Below, one piece after another: positions 10,021 through 19,284 of a DNA stretch of 64,000 nucleotides. Source of the DNA: Allobrachymonas sp. (GTDB lineage: Bacteria > Pseudomonadota > Gammaproteobacteria > Burkholderiales > Burkholderiaceae_C). The notes under the pieces are model-generated. The model saw nothing but the letters and a program-made list of their open reading frames with translations, was not told the origin of the DNA and did no database searches. The first letter of the stretch is position 1, and each line of letters opens with the position of its first letter. Both the position numbers and the translations under genes were made by a program. The stretch is taken from NCBI GenBank assembly GCA_030529505.1, contig JAUMWT010000008.1, positions 19,758-83,757 on the forward strand, given 5' to 3'.

Positions 10021-10223
10021 GTCAATAATTTCCTCATGGGGCCCATTGAAAACGGAAGCAGGCAATCTGCTGCGTTGCCAATCTTCTCCATCGCACAGGC
10101 AATGGACTTTGAACAGAAGCGCAAGAGCGCCCGGGCTTGCAACGAACAAATCAACAAGGGCTGGGCCAATCGCCCGACTCCGTATTCAAGCGCCCGTGAG
10201 GAGGAGATTGTGAACAGGCGCTC
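10021..10223. mobile_element. Degenerate MITE-derived composite, copy 2
   Basis: The left part (AATTTCCTCATGGGG ... TGAAAACGGAAGCAGGC ... CTGCTGCGTTGCCAATCTT) matches the family's left half with many changes. The right part (TATTCAAGCGCCCGTGAGGAGGAGATTGTGAACAGGCGCTC, read in pieces) is the reverse complement of another left end. It therefore seems to be two left halves facing each other, from a rearrangement or two insertions. Confidence 0.65.
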
Positions 10224-10460
10224 GTAGCATCGCGCGGATGAAAGGCATGCTGGGATGCATCAGGACAGCTTCCACCGGCCGCGCTCTGCTGCCGGGCAAA
10301 AGCCTTCCGCTTCTCGCCTCGGGCTCAAGCGGAACAAGGCGTTGAGAAGCCACATCTGGCTGGGATGCGCGCCCCTTGGCCACCGCTTCAAACAAGCGCC
10401 CATTCAGCACATGGCCAAGCTGGGCGCGCGCATCAGGACGCGAGAAAAGCCTGGAAAAAA

Positions 10461-10736
10461 CTAAGCGCCCGGGCGCTGCATTTCGCCCAGCAGGGCCAGC
10501 ACGGCGGGGGTGGCCAGCGCGGCCTTGGGCTGGGCACGGCGCAGCAGCAAGTCCAGCAAATCATTGTCGGGCAGATCCAGCAAGCGGGTCAGGGCATCGG
10601 CCTGCGCCTGCGTGATGTGGCCCATGCGCGCGTCGAGCCAGCGGTTGATGATGAGTTCGTTTTCCAGCAGGCCGCGGCGGCAGCGCCAGCGCAACCGGTT
10701 GAGCGCTTCGGGCGAGAGTGGCATGTGCTGGGGCAT
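10461..10736 (-). CDS. sdhE: FAD assembly factor SdhE
   Basis: 91 residues, the typical size. It carries the RGxxE signature (RRGLLENEL at about 20-28) needed to attach FAD covalently to SdhA. Located 25 bp after sdhB in the same direction, completing the sdhCDAB-sdhE order. Known also as the YgfY/CptB family. Confidence 0.92.
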   Translation of the reverse strand: MPQHMPLSPEALNRLRWRCRRGLLENELIINRWLDARMGHITQAQADALTRLLDLPDNDLLDLLLRRAQPKAALATPAVLALLGEMQRPGA

Positions 10737-10761
10737 GACTGAACGCGGGAGCGCCCGCGCC

Positions 10762-11463
10762 TTACAGCACGCGCTGCACCATCAGCTCTTTGATCTTGCC
10801 GATGGCGCGCGCCGGGTTCAGGTTCTTGGGGCACACATCCGTGCAGTTCATGATGGTATGGCAGCGGAACAGGCGATAGGTGTTGTCCAGATCGTCCAGT
10901 CGCTCGGCCGTGGCCTGATCGCGGCTGTCGGCAATGAAGCGGTAGGCCTGCAACAGGCCGGCCGGGCCCACGAATTTGTCGGGGTTCCACCAGAAGCTGG
11001 GGCAGGAGGTGGAGCACGAAGCGCACAGAATGCACTCGTACAGGCCGTTGAGTTCTTCGCGCTGCTCGGGCGATTGCAGGCGCTCGCGCTCGGGCGGCTG
11101 GCTGTGGTTGATCAGATAGGGCTTGACCGATTCGTACTGCTTGAAGAACATGGTCATGTCCACGATCAGATCACGCACCACGGGCACGCCGGGCAGGGGT
11201 TTGAGCACGATGGGGTCTTTGAGCGTGCGCAGATTGGTCAGGCAAGCCAGGCCGTTTTTGCCGTTGATGTTCATGGCGTCCGACCCGCACACGCCTTCGC
11301 GGCAAGAGCGGCGGAAAGAGATCGTGGGGTCTTGCGCTTTGAGTTTGACCAGGGCATCGAGCAGCATGCGTTCGCTGCCGTCGAGCTCAAGCGTCACGGT
11401 CTGCATGCGCGGCTTGGCGTCTTTGTCCGGATCGTAACGGTAGATTTTGAATGTGCGTTGCAT
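10762..11463 (-). CDS. sdhB: Succinate dehydrogenase iron-sulfur subunit
   Basis: 233 residues. It carries the electron path from SdhA to quinone. The 2Fe-2S site is seen as CREGVCGSDAM ... GLAC at about 56-76, and the 4Fe-4S and 3Fe-4S sites as CILCASCSTSCP and CHTIMNCTDVCPKNLNP. The start at 11463 gives MQRTFKIYRYDPDKDAKPRMQ as in homologues; the open frame's additional 14 residues are not conserved. It lies 48 bp from sdhA. Confidence 0.97.
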   Translation of the reverse strand: MQRTFKIYRYDPDKDAKPRMQTVTLELDGSERMLLDALVKLKAQDPTISFRRSCREGVCGSDAMNINGKNGLACLTNLRTLKDPIVLKPLPGVPVVRDLIVDMTMFFKQYESVKPYLINHSQPPERERLQSPEQREELNGLYECILCASCSTSCPSFWWNPDKFVGPAGLLQAYRFIADSRDQATAERLDDLDNTYRLFRCHTIMNCTDVCPKNLNPARAIGKIKELMVQRVL

Positions 11464-11511
11464 CGAGAAATAACTCCGGGTCGTGGGCGGCTGCGGCTCA
11501 GTCAAACGCCA

Positions 11512-13317
11512 TCAGAAGGTGCGCACCTGCGGCGGCACGGTGGGCACCGTCAGGGGCTTGGTCGTTACGGGTTTGTAGCTCAGGCTGTTGCTGGCGCTGT
11601 GCCACAGGGTGTGCTTCATCCACTCGGCATCGTTGCGGCCCAGGCCCATGGTGGGGTGGTCGGCCGGGTATTCGTAGTCGTTGACCATGTGCGCGCCACG
11701 GCATTCCTTGCGCGCCGCGGCCGAAACGATGGTGGCCTGCGCCACTTCGATCAGGTTTTGCACTTCCAGCGCTTCCACGCGGTCGGTGTTGAAGACTTGC
11801 GATTTGTCGCGCAAGTGCATGTGCTGCACACGCTCGCGAATGGCGGCGATTTTTTCCACGCCTTCGTCCATCAGCGCCTGGGTTCGGAAGACGCCCGCAT
11901 GCTGCTGCATGGCGAGGCGCATGTCGGCGGCAATTTCTTGCGAGTATTCGCCTTCGGTGCTGGCATCGAGCTGGGCCAGGCGCTCGCGCGTTTTGTCGCT
12001 GGCATCGGCCGGCAGCGGTTTGTGCAATTGCTCGCGCAGATTGGCGCGCACGATGTGGTCGCCCGCGGCCTTGCCGAACACCAGCAGATCGAGCAGCGAA
12101 TTGGTGCCCAGGCGGTTGGCCCCGTGCACGCTCACGCAGGCGCATTCACCCACGGCGTACAGGCCGTTGACGACGCGGTTGGCACCGTCCACATGCTCCA
12201 CCACCTGCCCATGCATATTGGTGGGAATGCCGCCCATCATGTAATGGATGGTCGGCACCACGGGCACCGGCTCGCGCGTGATGTCCACATTGGCAAAGTG
12301 CAGGCCGATTTCGTGCACTGAGGGCAGGCGCTTGAGGATGGTCTCGGCGCCCAGGTGATCCATTTTCATCAGGATGTGGTCTTTGTTGGGGCCGCAGCCG
12401 CGGCCTTCCTTGATCTCCTGATCCATGGAGCGCGAGACGAAATCGCGCGGCGCCAGGTCCTTGAGCGTGGGCGCGTAGCGTTCCATGAAGCGTTCGCCCT
12501 CGCTGTTGAGCAGAATGGCCCCTTCACCGCGGCAGCCTTCGGTCAGCAGCACGCCGGCGTTGTGCACGCCGGTGGGGTGGAATTGCCAGAACTCCATGTC
12601 TTGCAGCGGAATGCCCGCGCGCGCCGCCATGCCCAGGCCATCGCCCGTGTTGATGAAGGCGTTGGTGGACGAGTGATAAATGCGCCCCGCGCCGCCCGTG
12701 GCTAGCAGGGTGGCCTTGGCTTCGAGCACATAGACTTCGCCCGTTTCCATTTCCAGCGCGACCACGCCCAGCACGTCGCCGTCGGCATCGCGGATCAGAT
12801 CCAGCGCCATCCATTCCACGAGGAATTGCGTGTGCACCGTGAGGTTTTGCTGGTACAGGGTGTGCAACATGGCGTGGCCGGTGCGGTCAGCCGCGGCGCA
12901 GGCGCGCTGCACGGGCTTTTCGCCGTGGTTGGCGGTGTGGCCGCCAAAGGGGCGCTGGTAGATGGTGCCGTCGGGGTTGCGGTCGAAGGGCATGCCGAAA
13001 TGTTCCAGCTCGTACACCACTTTGGGCGCTTCGCGGCACATGAATTCGATGGCGTCCTGGTCGCCCAGCCAGTCGGAGCCCTTGATGGTGTCGTAGAAGT
13101 GCCATTCCCAATGGTCTTCGCTCATATTGCCCAGCGAGGCGCTCACGCCGCCTTGCGCGGCCACGGTGTGCGAACGGGTCGGAAAGACCTTGGACAGCAC
13201 GGCCACTTTCAGGCCCGCGCGCGCCAGTTGCAGCGAAGCGCGCATGCCCGATCCGCCTGCACCCACGATGACCACGTCGAACTTGCGCCGCGGCAGGTTT
13301 TGCATGATTGCTGTCAT
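11512..13317 (-). CDS. sdhA: Succinate dehydrogenase flavoprotein subunit
   Basis: 601 residues. FAD-binding Rossmann motif [13 protein letters not shown] at about 15-27 and the flavin-linking histidine region [17 protein letters not shown]. The active site segments [20 protein letters not shown] and the arginine region [12 protein letters not shown]-like [15 protein letters not shown] are present. It oxidises succinate to fumarate on the cytoplasmic side of complex II. Starts 3 bp after the sdhD stop, so translation is probably coupled. Confidence 0.97.
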   Translation of the reverse strand: MTAIMQNLPRRKFDVVIVGAGGSGMRASLQLARAGLKVAVLSKVFPTRSHTVAAQGGVSASLGNMSEDHWEWHFYDTIKGSDWLGDQDAIEFMCREAPKVVYELEHFGMPFDRNPDGTIYQRPFGGHTANHGEKPVQRACAAADRTGHAMLHTLYQQNLTVHTQFLVEWMALDLIRDADGDVLGVVALEMETGEVYVLEAKATLLATGGAGRIYHSSTNAFINTGDGLGMAARAGIPLQDMEFWQFHPTGVHNAGVLLTEGCRGEGAILLNSEGERFMERYAPTLKDLAPRDFVSRSMDQEIKEGRGCGPNKDHILMKMDHLGAETILKRLPSVHEIGLHFANVDITREPVPVVPTIHYMMGGIPTNMHGQVVEHVDGANRVVNGLYAVGECACVSVHGANRLGTNSLLDLLVFGKAAGDHIVRANLREQLHKPLPADASDKTRERLAQLDASTEGEYSQEIAADMRLAMQQHAGVFRTQALMDEGVEKIAAIRERVQHMHLRDKSQVFNTDRVEALEVQNLIEVAQATIVSAAARKECRGAHMVNDYEYPADHPTMGLGRNDAEWMKHTLWHSASNSLSYKPVTTKPLTVPTVPPQVRTF

Positions 13318-13320
13318 TGT

Positions 13321-13695
13321 TTAAATTCTCCACAGAACCTGAAGGGCCCAACCGGCGCACACGCCCAGCCAGACGATGGCGCCCAGGTGCAACACCAGGC
13401 GCAGGGCAAAGGGCTTGACGTAATCCATGAACACATCGCGCATGCCCACGATGGCATGCCAGCCCATCGCAACGATGGTGAGAAAGGTCAACCCCTTCAT
13501 CCACGGCGCGGCAAAAATGCCCGCCCAGGCGGTGTAGGTGATAGGGCCTTGCACCAGCAGAACCCGCGCGATCAGCACGAAGGTGAACAGAATCATCAGC
13601 AGGGCGGTGGCGCGCTGCATGATCCAGTCGCCCAGGCCACGCTGGGTGCCGCTGGTAGAACGCTTGGCGTTTTGCAGGATGGATTTGACGGACAT
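13321..13695 (-). CDS. sdhD: Succinate dehydrogenase membrane anchor subunit
   Basis: 124 residues with three membrane helices (about 27-46, 55-77 and 95-115). The quinone/heme-b side features include the RATALLMILF helix and the GWHAIVGMRDVFMDYV stretch, whose His is the usual heme ligand position. The start MSVKSILQNAKRSTSGTQRG at 13695 is preceded by GGAGAAACACC. It lies between sdhC and sdhA on the minus strand. Confidence 0.93.
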   Translation of the reverse strand: MSVKSILQNAKRSTSGTQRGLGDWIMQRATALLMILFTFVLIARVLLVQGPITYTAWAGIFAAPWMKGLTFLTIVAMGWHAIVGMRDVFMDYVKPFALRLVLHLGAIVWLGVCAGWALQVLWRI

Positions 13696-13714
13696 GGTGT
13701 TTCTCCTCCCGCGC

Positions 13715-14155
13715 TCAGTACAAACCAAACAGCTTGGCGCCCAGCGCCAGCGTGAGCGGAATGCTTGCGGCAAACACGGCCAGCGCCGACTTCTTGCCCG
13801 GTGCCTTGGCCACGAGCTTGTGGCTCACATCCATCACCAGGTGACGCACACCCGCGCACAGGTGATGCAAGAAGGCCCAGATCAGACCCAGCACCACCAG
13901 TTTCACCATCCAGCCCGGCACGCCCAAGAGCCCGTCAAACAGGGCCGTGAAGCGCTCGTAAGACAGCTCGGACGTGAGCGAATGGTCGAACAGCCAAATG
14001 AGGAAAGGAAGCATCACGAACAGGATCACGCCGCTGATGCGGTGCAGGATGGACACCAAGGCGCCCGGCGGCAGGCGGTAAGACAGGATGTCGACCGGAG
14101 AAATGTTGCGGAATTCGCGCCGCGGCGGCGCGTTTTTTGCAGGTGGGGATGCCAT
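13715..14155 (-). CDS. sdhC: Succinate dehydrogenase cytochrome b556 subunit
   Basis: 146 residues with three membrane helices. The family signature RPLSPHLxIY appears as the related RREFRNISPVDILSYRLPPGALVSILHRISGV at about 12-43, including the SILHRISG heme/quinone motif. The heme histidine region HHLCAGVRHLVMD is at about 101-113. The start at 14155 (MASPPAKN) is chosen because the upstream open frame lacks homology. First gene of the sdhCDAB-sdhE run; promoter expected in the 14.2-14.8 kb gap. Confidence 0.93.
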   Translation of the reverse strand: MASPPAKNAPPRREFRNISPVDILSYRLPPGALVSILHRISGVILFVMLPFLIWLFDHSLTSELSYERFTALFDGLLGVPGWMVKLVVLGLIWAFLHHLCAGVRHLVMDVSHKLVAKAPGKKSALAVFAASIPLTLALGAKLFGLY

Positions 14156-14814
14156 AGGGTTTTGATCCAAGCAAAGAAAAAAGCCGGGGGCATGCCTATG
14201 CGTACGCCCGGCCACATGCACAGGAATGCCGAGGATTTTAGGCGCTGTTCCCCCGCCGGAAAAAGCGTCGCGCCACAAAAACACAGCGCCGCACTCAGAA
14301 ACCACGGGAAAACCCCAAGCTCCGTTTCAGCCCCGCCCGGCAAGGCTTTGCCGGGCAGACCGCTTGCTTGAGAATGACTTGCAATTCAATGGCCGCTTGC
14401 CGCTACTCGGCTGCCTATTCGCCCGCCCACGCACGACTGCATCGTGCGCTTGCCCCCGGTCAACAAGAAACGGGCTCGCCATCTGCTCGTGGCTTGGCGC
14501 AATCAAGAATGGCCGTACCGAGTGCTGGCATGGCAGCGAATGCGCTTTTGCTTGCGATTGGAAATGCGCTTGAATCAGCCGGCAAAGATAAGGCCCCAAG
14601 CAGACACCGCCCAGCCAAGGCGCCGCCCTCGCTCACCAGCAAAAGAAATGAAATGCGCGAATGCATGAATGCAATGGCTGCGCCAATGGCCTACCTGACG
14701 CTGCGGCCAACTGCTCGCGCAGCCCTACCGTCAACCATTCACGCTTGGATCAAATCAGAGAAGCCTGAAAAACGAAAAAAGAACAGGCGCCCGCGCAGCC
14801 CACTCAAAAAGCGG
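14156..14814. other. Intergenic region between sdhC and the GntR regulator
   Basis: About 660 bp with no convincing gene on either strand. A GC-rich hairpin (GCCCGGCAA / TTTGCCGGGC) lies at 14335-14355 with no T-run. As the region ahead of sdhC and downstream of the regulator gene, it should contain the sdh promoter and possibly operator sites. Confidence 0.4.
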
Positions 14815-15633
14815 TCAACCCAAAGTGTTGCGGTAGTAGTGCCTGTCCGTGCGATTGAGCACGCGGCGGATTTCAACCGGCTGGTTGTTGAAGGTGTAGC
14901 TGATGCGCTCGATTTGCAGCAGCGGCGTGCCCACATCGCATTGCAGCAGCGCGGCCTGCTCGGCATCGGGCAGCACGGCGCGCAGCTTTTCTTCGGCCCG
15001 CACCATGCGCACACCGTATTCTTTTTCGAACAGCACGTAAGTCGGATCGGGGTAGTCGCGCAACCGCTCAGCCGTAAGGCCGCGAAACTGCAAAGCGGGC
15101 AGCCAGATGTCTTCCAACACCGTGGGAATGCCTGCAAACGAGAGCACGCGGCGAATCAGCAAGAGCGTGTCGCCCGTGTTGAGGCCCAGCACCCGCGCCA
15201 GATCGGCCGGCGCGCGCAGGCGGCGGCATTCGAGGATGTTGCGCTGGGGCTGGCGGGTTTCGCCTAGCTCGGGCCGGTCGGACTGCAAGCGCAAAAAGCG
15301 GTCGCGCACCTGTTGCTCGTCGTGGCTGGCCACGAAGGTGCCCTTGCCTTGGCGGCGCAGCAGCAGGCCCTCGGCCACCAGCTCATCAATGGCTTTGCGC
15401 ACCGTGCCCTGGCTCACCTGGTAGCGCCGGGCCAGCTCTATTTCGCTGGGGATGAGGCCATGCGGCTTCCACTCGCCCGCCTGCAAACTGCTCACAATGG
15501 CTTGACGGATCTGCTGATACAACGGGCCAGCCGCTACCGGCGCAGCCGAAGCAACCCGCTTTGCCGCCGATGTGGCAGACACACCGCCAGCACCCAACCA
15601 TTTCTTTTGTTTTTCGCTAAGAGGAAAACTCAT
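14815..15633 (-). CDS. GntR-family regulator, HutC/FarR type
   Basis: 272 residues. An N-terminal winged helix at about 36-105 (PLYQQIRQAIVSSLQAGEW ... LIPSEIELARRYQVSQGTVRKAIDELVAEGLLLRRQGKGTFVA) is followed by a UTRA-type effector domain ending RRVLNRTDRHYYRNTLG. Start at 15633 (MSFPLSEKQKKW) follows GAGG. In related bacteria a GntR gene sits between the sdh genes and mdh, so control of the TCA genes on either side is a reasonable inference. The effector is unknown. Confidence 0.9.
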   Translation of the reverse strand: MSFPLSEKQKKWLGAGGVSATSAAKRVASAAPVAAGPLYQQIRQAIVSSLQAGEWKPHGLIPSEIELARRYQVSQGTVRKAIDELVAEGLLLRRQGKGTFVASHDEQQVRDRFLRLQSDRPELGETRQPQRNILECRRLRAPADLARVLGLNTGDTLLLIRRVLSFAGIPTVLEDIWLPALQFRGLTAERLRDYPDPTYVLFEKEYGVRMVRAEEKLRAVLPDAEQAALLQCDVGTPLLQIERISYTFNNQPVEIRRVLNRTDRHYYRNTLG

Positions 15634-15814
15634 GAGGGCATACGCGCACAAAGGCAAAAGGGAACGAAACTCAGCACAGCCTGCGCTCACAACATCACAG
15701 GCTTTGTCGTTATCTTACTCATCTGCCAATCAAGCCCACCGCTCTGCCTGCGGCAATAGTCGCCAGCCACTGTTTAATTAACCTAAGCGCTGCTCTTTTA
15801 CGTACTGATCCGTC

Positions 15815-16078
15815 ATGATGCCCGACCCTACCACCCTTCGCGAATACCTGATTCTTTTCGTGTACGGCCTGCCTTTCATGCTGCTACTGGGCAAGCTTCT
15901 GTTTGGCTCCTGGCACGGCTTTTGGGAGGCTTGGCGCTTCACGCTCACGCCAGACATTTTTTCGGTCTTGCGCGGCGAATGGCTCGAAGACGCCTGGGGC
16001 ACGCTGAAGCTACTCGTCTTTCTGCTGCTGTGCGCCGCCGCGCTGGTGCTGGCGCACGGGCAGTTCTTTGCGGCGTAA
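15815..16078 (+). CDS. Small membrane protein, unknown function
   Basis: 87 residues with two hydrophobic segments, at about 11-30 ([20 protein letters not shown]) and 64-82. It lies divergently from the GntR gene and 248 bp before mdh. Composition and codon use match the neighbours. No family recognised. Confidence 0.55.
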   Translation: MMPDPTTLREYLILFVYGLPFMLLLGKLLFGSWHGFWEAWRFTLTPDIFSVLRGEWLEDAWGTLKLLVFLLLCAAALVLAHGQFFAA

Positions 16079-16326
16079 GCCCTTGGCCGCGCAAGGTACT
16101 CGCGCGGCTGGCACGCACCGTCTGCATGCCCCCCAGCCAGCCCGCGTGCCACGCAGCGGCCGCTTCAACCGCGGCCCGTGCGCCTGCCGCTACACTACTG
16201 GCGCATGACGCACAGCGCCCACGCGCCCGTGCGCCAATCCGGCTGCGGCCGCGCGCCCATCATGGGCGCATCACGGGCTGCAACAGGCCGAACGTGGCCG
16301 CATTTGACTTTTCTCGGAGAACGACC

Positions 16327-17310
16327 ATGAAACAACCCGTACGTGTTGCCGTGACTGGCGCTGCCGGCCAGATCGGCTATGCCTTGCTCTTTCGTATTGC
16401 CGCTGGCGAAATGCTGGGCAAAGACCAGCCGGTCATCCTGCAACTGCTCGAAATCCCCGACGAAAAGGCACAAAACGCGCTGCGCGGCGTGATGATGGAG
16501 CTGCAAGACTGCGCTTTTCCGCTGCTGGCGGGCATGGAAGCGTATAGCGACCCGATGAAGGCCTTCAAGGACGTGGACTACGCCCTGCTGGTGGGCGCAC
16601 GCCCGCGCGGCCCGGGCATGGAGCGCGCCGACCTGCTGGCAGCCAACGCGCAAATCTTCACCACGCAAGGCAAGGCGCTCAATGCCGTGGCCAGCCGCAA
16701 TGTGAAAGTGCTGGTGGTGGGCAATCCGGCCAACACCAATGCCTACATCGCCATGAAGAGCGCGCCCGATCTGCCGCCCGAAAACTTCACCGCCATGCTG
16801 CGCCTGGATCACAACCGTGCGCTGTCGCAAATCGCCGAAAAAACCGGCCAGCCCGTGGCCGCCATCGAAAAAATGGCCGTGTGGGGCAACCATTCGCCCA
16901 CCATGTATGCCGACTACCGCTTCGCCACCATCAACGGCCAAAGCGTCAAGGACATGATTGGCGACGAGGACTGGAACCGCAACACCTTCCTGCCCACCGT
17001 GGGCAAGCGTGGCGCGGCCATCATCGAAGCGCGCGGCCTGAGTTCTGCCGCCAGCGCAGCCAATGCCGCCATCGACCACATGCGCGACTGGGCGCTGGGC
17101 AGCAATGGCCGCTGGGTGACGATGGGCGTGCCCAGCCAGGGCTGGTACGGCATCCCCAAGGACGTGATGTTCGGCTTTCCGGTCACTTGCGAAAACGGCC
17201 GCTACCAGGTAGTGCAAGGGCTGGAGATCGACGCCTTCAGCCAGGAATGCATCAACAAGACCCTGGCCGAGCTGGAAGGCGAGAAAGAAGGCGTCAGGCA
17301 CCTGCTGTAA
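16327..17310 (+). CDS. mdh: Malate dehydrogenase
   Basis: 327 residues, the Burkholderiales-type NAD malate dehydrogenase. NAD-binding motif [17 protein letters not shown] at about 9-25; substrate arginines in [13 protein letters not shown]; active-site histidine in [17 protein letters not shown] at about 180-196. A start at 16327 with GGAGAACGACC upstream gives [11 protein letters not shown] as in homologues. Converts malate to oxaloacetate, feeding the citrate synthase encoded in this window. Confidence 0.97.
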   Translation: MKQPVRVAVTGAAGQIGYALLFRIAAGEMLGKDQPVILQLLEIPDEKAQNALRGVMMELQDCAFPLLAGMEAYSDPMKAFKDVDYALLVGARPRGPGMERADLLAANAQIFTTQGKALNAVASRNVKVLVVGNPANTNAYIAMKSAPDLPPENFTAMLRLDHNRALSQIAEKTGQPVAAIEKMAVWGNHSPTMYADYRFATINGQSVKDMIGDEDWNRNTFLPTVGKRGAAIIEARGLSSAASAANAAIDHMRDWALGSNGRWVTMGVPSQGWYGIPKDVMFGFPVTCENGRYQVVQGLEIDAFSQECINKTLAELEGEKEGVRHLL

Positions 17311-18067
17311 ACAGGCGGGGCGGCGGCAAGCCCTTGAGCAGCGCGCCGCACTTGACCGCCCGCCCGAATCAGATCAGCCCTTAGAGCCTGTTCACAATCT
17401 CCCGCGGGTGCTTGAAAACGGAAGCGGGCGGTTTGCCGTGTTGCAAATCTTGTCAACCATCTTGCACGTGTCGCACGGGCTATGCACTGCAATTTGCGCC
17501 TTGCATCCCATCCCAAACCGCTTTTTGCCCATTGATCCCGAGATCTTGAACAGGTTCTTAGCCCCTGCTTGGCTGGTGGCTGGCGGGGCCAGCGGTATTG
17601 GGCCGCGGGGCAGGGTGGTCATCATGTCGTCAAAGCCCGGGCTGATGGGCCGAGCGAGCTTGGCTTCTTTTGCGCTTGCTTGGGTTCAATGGCAACGCTT
17701 GGCACGAACCCTGGCCCAAACGGGGGAGCGGCCACTGCTGCCGATGCATGGCGATTGAAAACGATTGAGCGCCATTAACCGCCATTGCCAGCAACTTGCC
17801 GCCCATTGCCGTATTTGCAGCAACACGCACGACCCGCACAACCCGTATAACCCGCACGCATGGCCCGCACCTTTGCCCGCCCACATCCAAACGTCCCCTC
17901 GCGCCGCGCCTGATTCAACCCTTTTCATTACAGATTACAGTGATGGATCGATGACGAAGCGGTGAGCAGTGGCGGATTGCCTTTTGCCCGCCCCATGCAC
18001 ATCATTGCGCAGCTCGCGCTGGGCGGCACACGCCGTCCAGCCCCTCCACCCAGAAAGGCCCACAGAC
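17311..18067. other. Intergenic region carrying MITE copy 3
   Basis: Apart from the inverted-repeat element at 17384-17557 there is no supported gene. Around 17830-17865 is a run of short imperfect repeats of the type CACGACCCGCA/CAACCCGTATA. Open frames crossing the element are not conserved-looking. Confidence 0.4.
17384..17557 (+). mobile_element. MITE copy 3
   Basis: 174 bp, ends GAGCCTGTTCACAATCTC and GAGATCTTGAACAGGTTC, flanked on both sides by TTA (17381-17383 and 17558-17560). The interior belongs to a subfamily with CCCAAACCGCTTTTTGCCC, shared with copy 11 at 55.7 kb. It starts 73 bp downstream of the mdh stop. Confidence 0.88.
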
Positions 18068-19072
18068 ATGGCCCAGTCCCAACAACACCCCCGTGAAATC
18101 CTGCTGGGCGCACAGGCCCGAACCGGCGTGCTGCCCGTGTGCGATCACTACAGCGGCATCCCCAGCCGCATGGTGCGCAGCCTGCAACTGCAGGCCGAGC
18201 TGACCAAGGAATTCGGCACCTGCGTCATGGACGTGACGCTCGATTGCGAAGACGGCGCCCCCGTTGGCCGCGAGGCCGACCACGCCGCGCTGGTGGCCGA
18301 TCTGGCCGCAGGCAGCGCGGCCGACGCGCGCGTGGCCGTGCGCGTGCACCCGCTGGATCACCCGGCCTTTGCCAACGATGTGCACGTGCTGCTCACGCGC
18401 GCCGGGCACAAGCTGCGCCACATCATGCTGCCCAAAATCGAATCGGTCGAAGACGTCGACCGCGCCGTGCGCCACATCGACGCGGCCGGCGGCAGCCACA
18501 TTCCGCTGCACGCCCTGCTGGAATCGCCCCTGGCCGTGCACCGCGCCTTCACCATCGCCGCGCATCCGCGCGTGGCCTCGCTCAGCTTCGGGCTGATGGA
18601 CTTCATCTCCAGCCACGGCGGCGCGATTAGCGCGCACGCCATGCAGATAGACGGGCAGTGCACCCACCCGCTGGTGGTGCAGGCCAAGCTGCAAATCGCT
18701 TCGGCCTGCCACGCCTGGGGCAAAACGCCCTCGCATTGCGTGGTGACGGAACTCAACGGCAGAGCCGCCGTGACCCGCGCGGCCACCATGGCGGCGCGGC
18801 AGTGGGGCTATTCGCGCATGTGGAGCATCCACCCCGACCAAATCCGCCCGATCCTGGCCGCCTTCACGCCAGACGAAGACGTGGTGCAAGAGGCTGCCGC
18901 CATCATCGCCGCCGCCCATGCCGCGCAATGGGCGCCCATCAGCCACAAGCGCCAACTGCACGACCGGGCCAGCTACCGCTATTTCTGGCAAGTGCTGGAG
19001 CGCGCCCACGCCACCGGCCAGTCCCTGCCCGCCAGCGTGCAGCCCCTGTTTGCCGAGCCGTCCCTTGCATAG
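18068..19072 (+). CDS. HpcH/HpaI aldolase / citrate lyase beta-like (CitE) family protein
   Basis: 334 residues. Acidic metal-binding motif VTLDCEDGAP at about 57-66, arginine-rich VAVRVHPLDHP (about 93-103) and the MLPKIESVEDVDRAVRHI strand fit the CoA-ester lyase family, which cleaves malyl-CoA, citramalyl-CoA or similar. A later LMDFISSHGGAISAHAMQIDGQ is also family-like. Start at 18068 (MAQSQQHPREILLG). Common next to mdh in Comamonadaceae; precise substrate not decided by the sequence. Confidence 0.85.
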   Translation: MAQSQQHPREILLGAQARTGVLPVCDHYSGIPSRMVRSLQLQAELTKEFGTCVMDVTLDCEDGAPVGREADHAALVADLAAGSAADARVAVRVHPLDHPAFANDVHVLLTRAGHKLRHIMLPKIESVEDVDRAVRHIDAAGGSHIPLHALLESPLAVHRAFTIAAHPRVASLSFGLMDFISSHGGAISAHAMQIDGQCTHPLVVQAKLQIASACHAWGKTPSHCVVTELNGRAAVTRAATMAARQWGYSRMWSIHPDQIRPILAAFTPDEDVVQEAAAIIAAAHAAQWAPISHKRQLHDRASYRYFWQVLERAHATGQSLPASVQPLFAEPSLA

Positions 19073-19284
19073 CTCCCTTGCTTGGCGAAGTTTGCCAAGG
19101 CGGTGGCTGCAAGACGCAAAGCGCAGATGGGCAGACCGCGCCTGACAAACATGTGCAGCACAGCAGATGCCGCTCGTTCGCAGCAAGCACCAAGGCCTGT
19201 CCCGCTCGATCTCCAATGGCTTGGCGTAGACGCCGGGACAAGACCCCAAACGGCGCATGCCGCATCATTCGAATACCGCCTCCA

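Noticed and set aside
14335-14355. GC-rich hairpin as a terminator of the GntR regulator gene
   Set aside because: It has no T-run and lies about 460 bp beyond the gene's end, closer to sdhC; listed only within the intergenic note.
17408-17758. A frame reading WLVAGGASGIGPRGRVV, like a short-chain dehydrogenase start
   Set aside because: It runs from inside a MITE, has no start and ends soon after; the similarity is brief and coincidental.
17820-17870. CRISPR-like short repeats (CACGACCCG type)
   Set aside because: Units are 8-10 bp, imperfect and without regular spacers.
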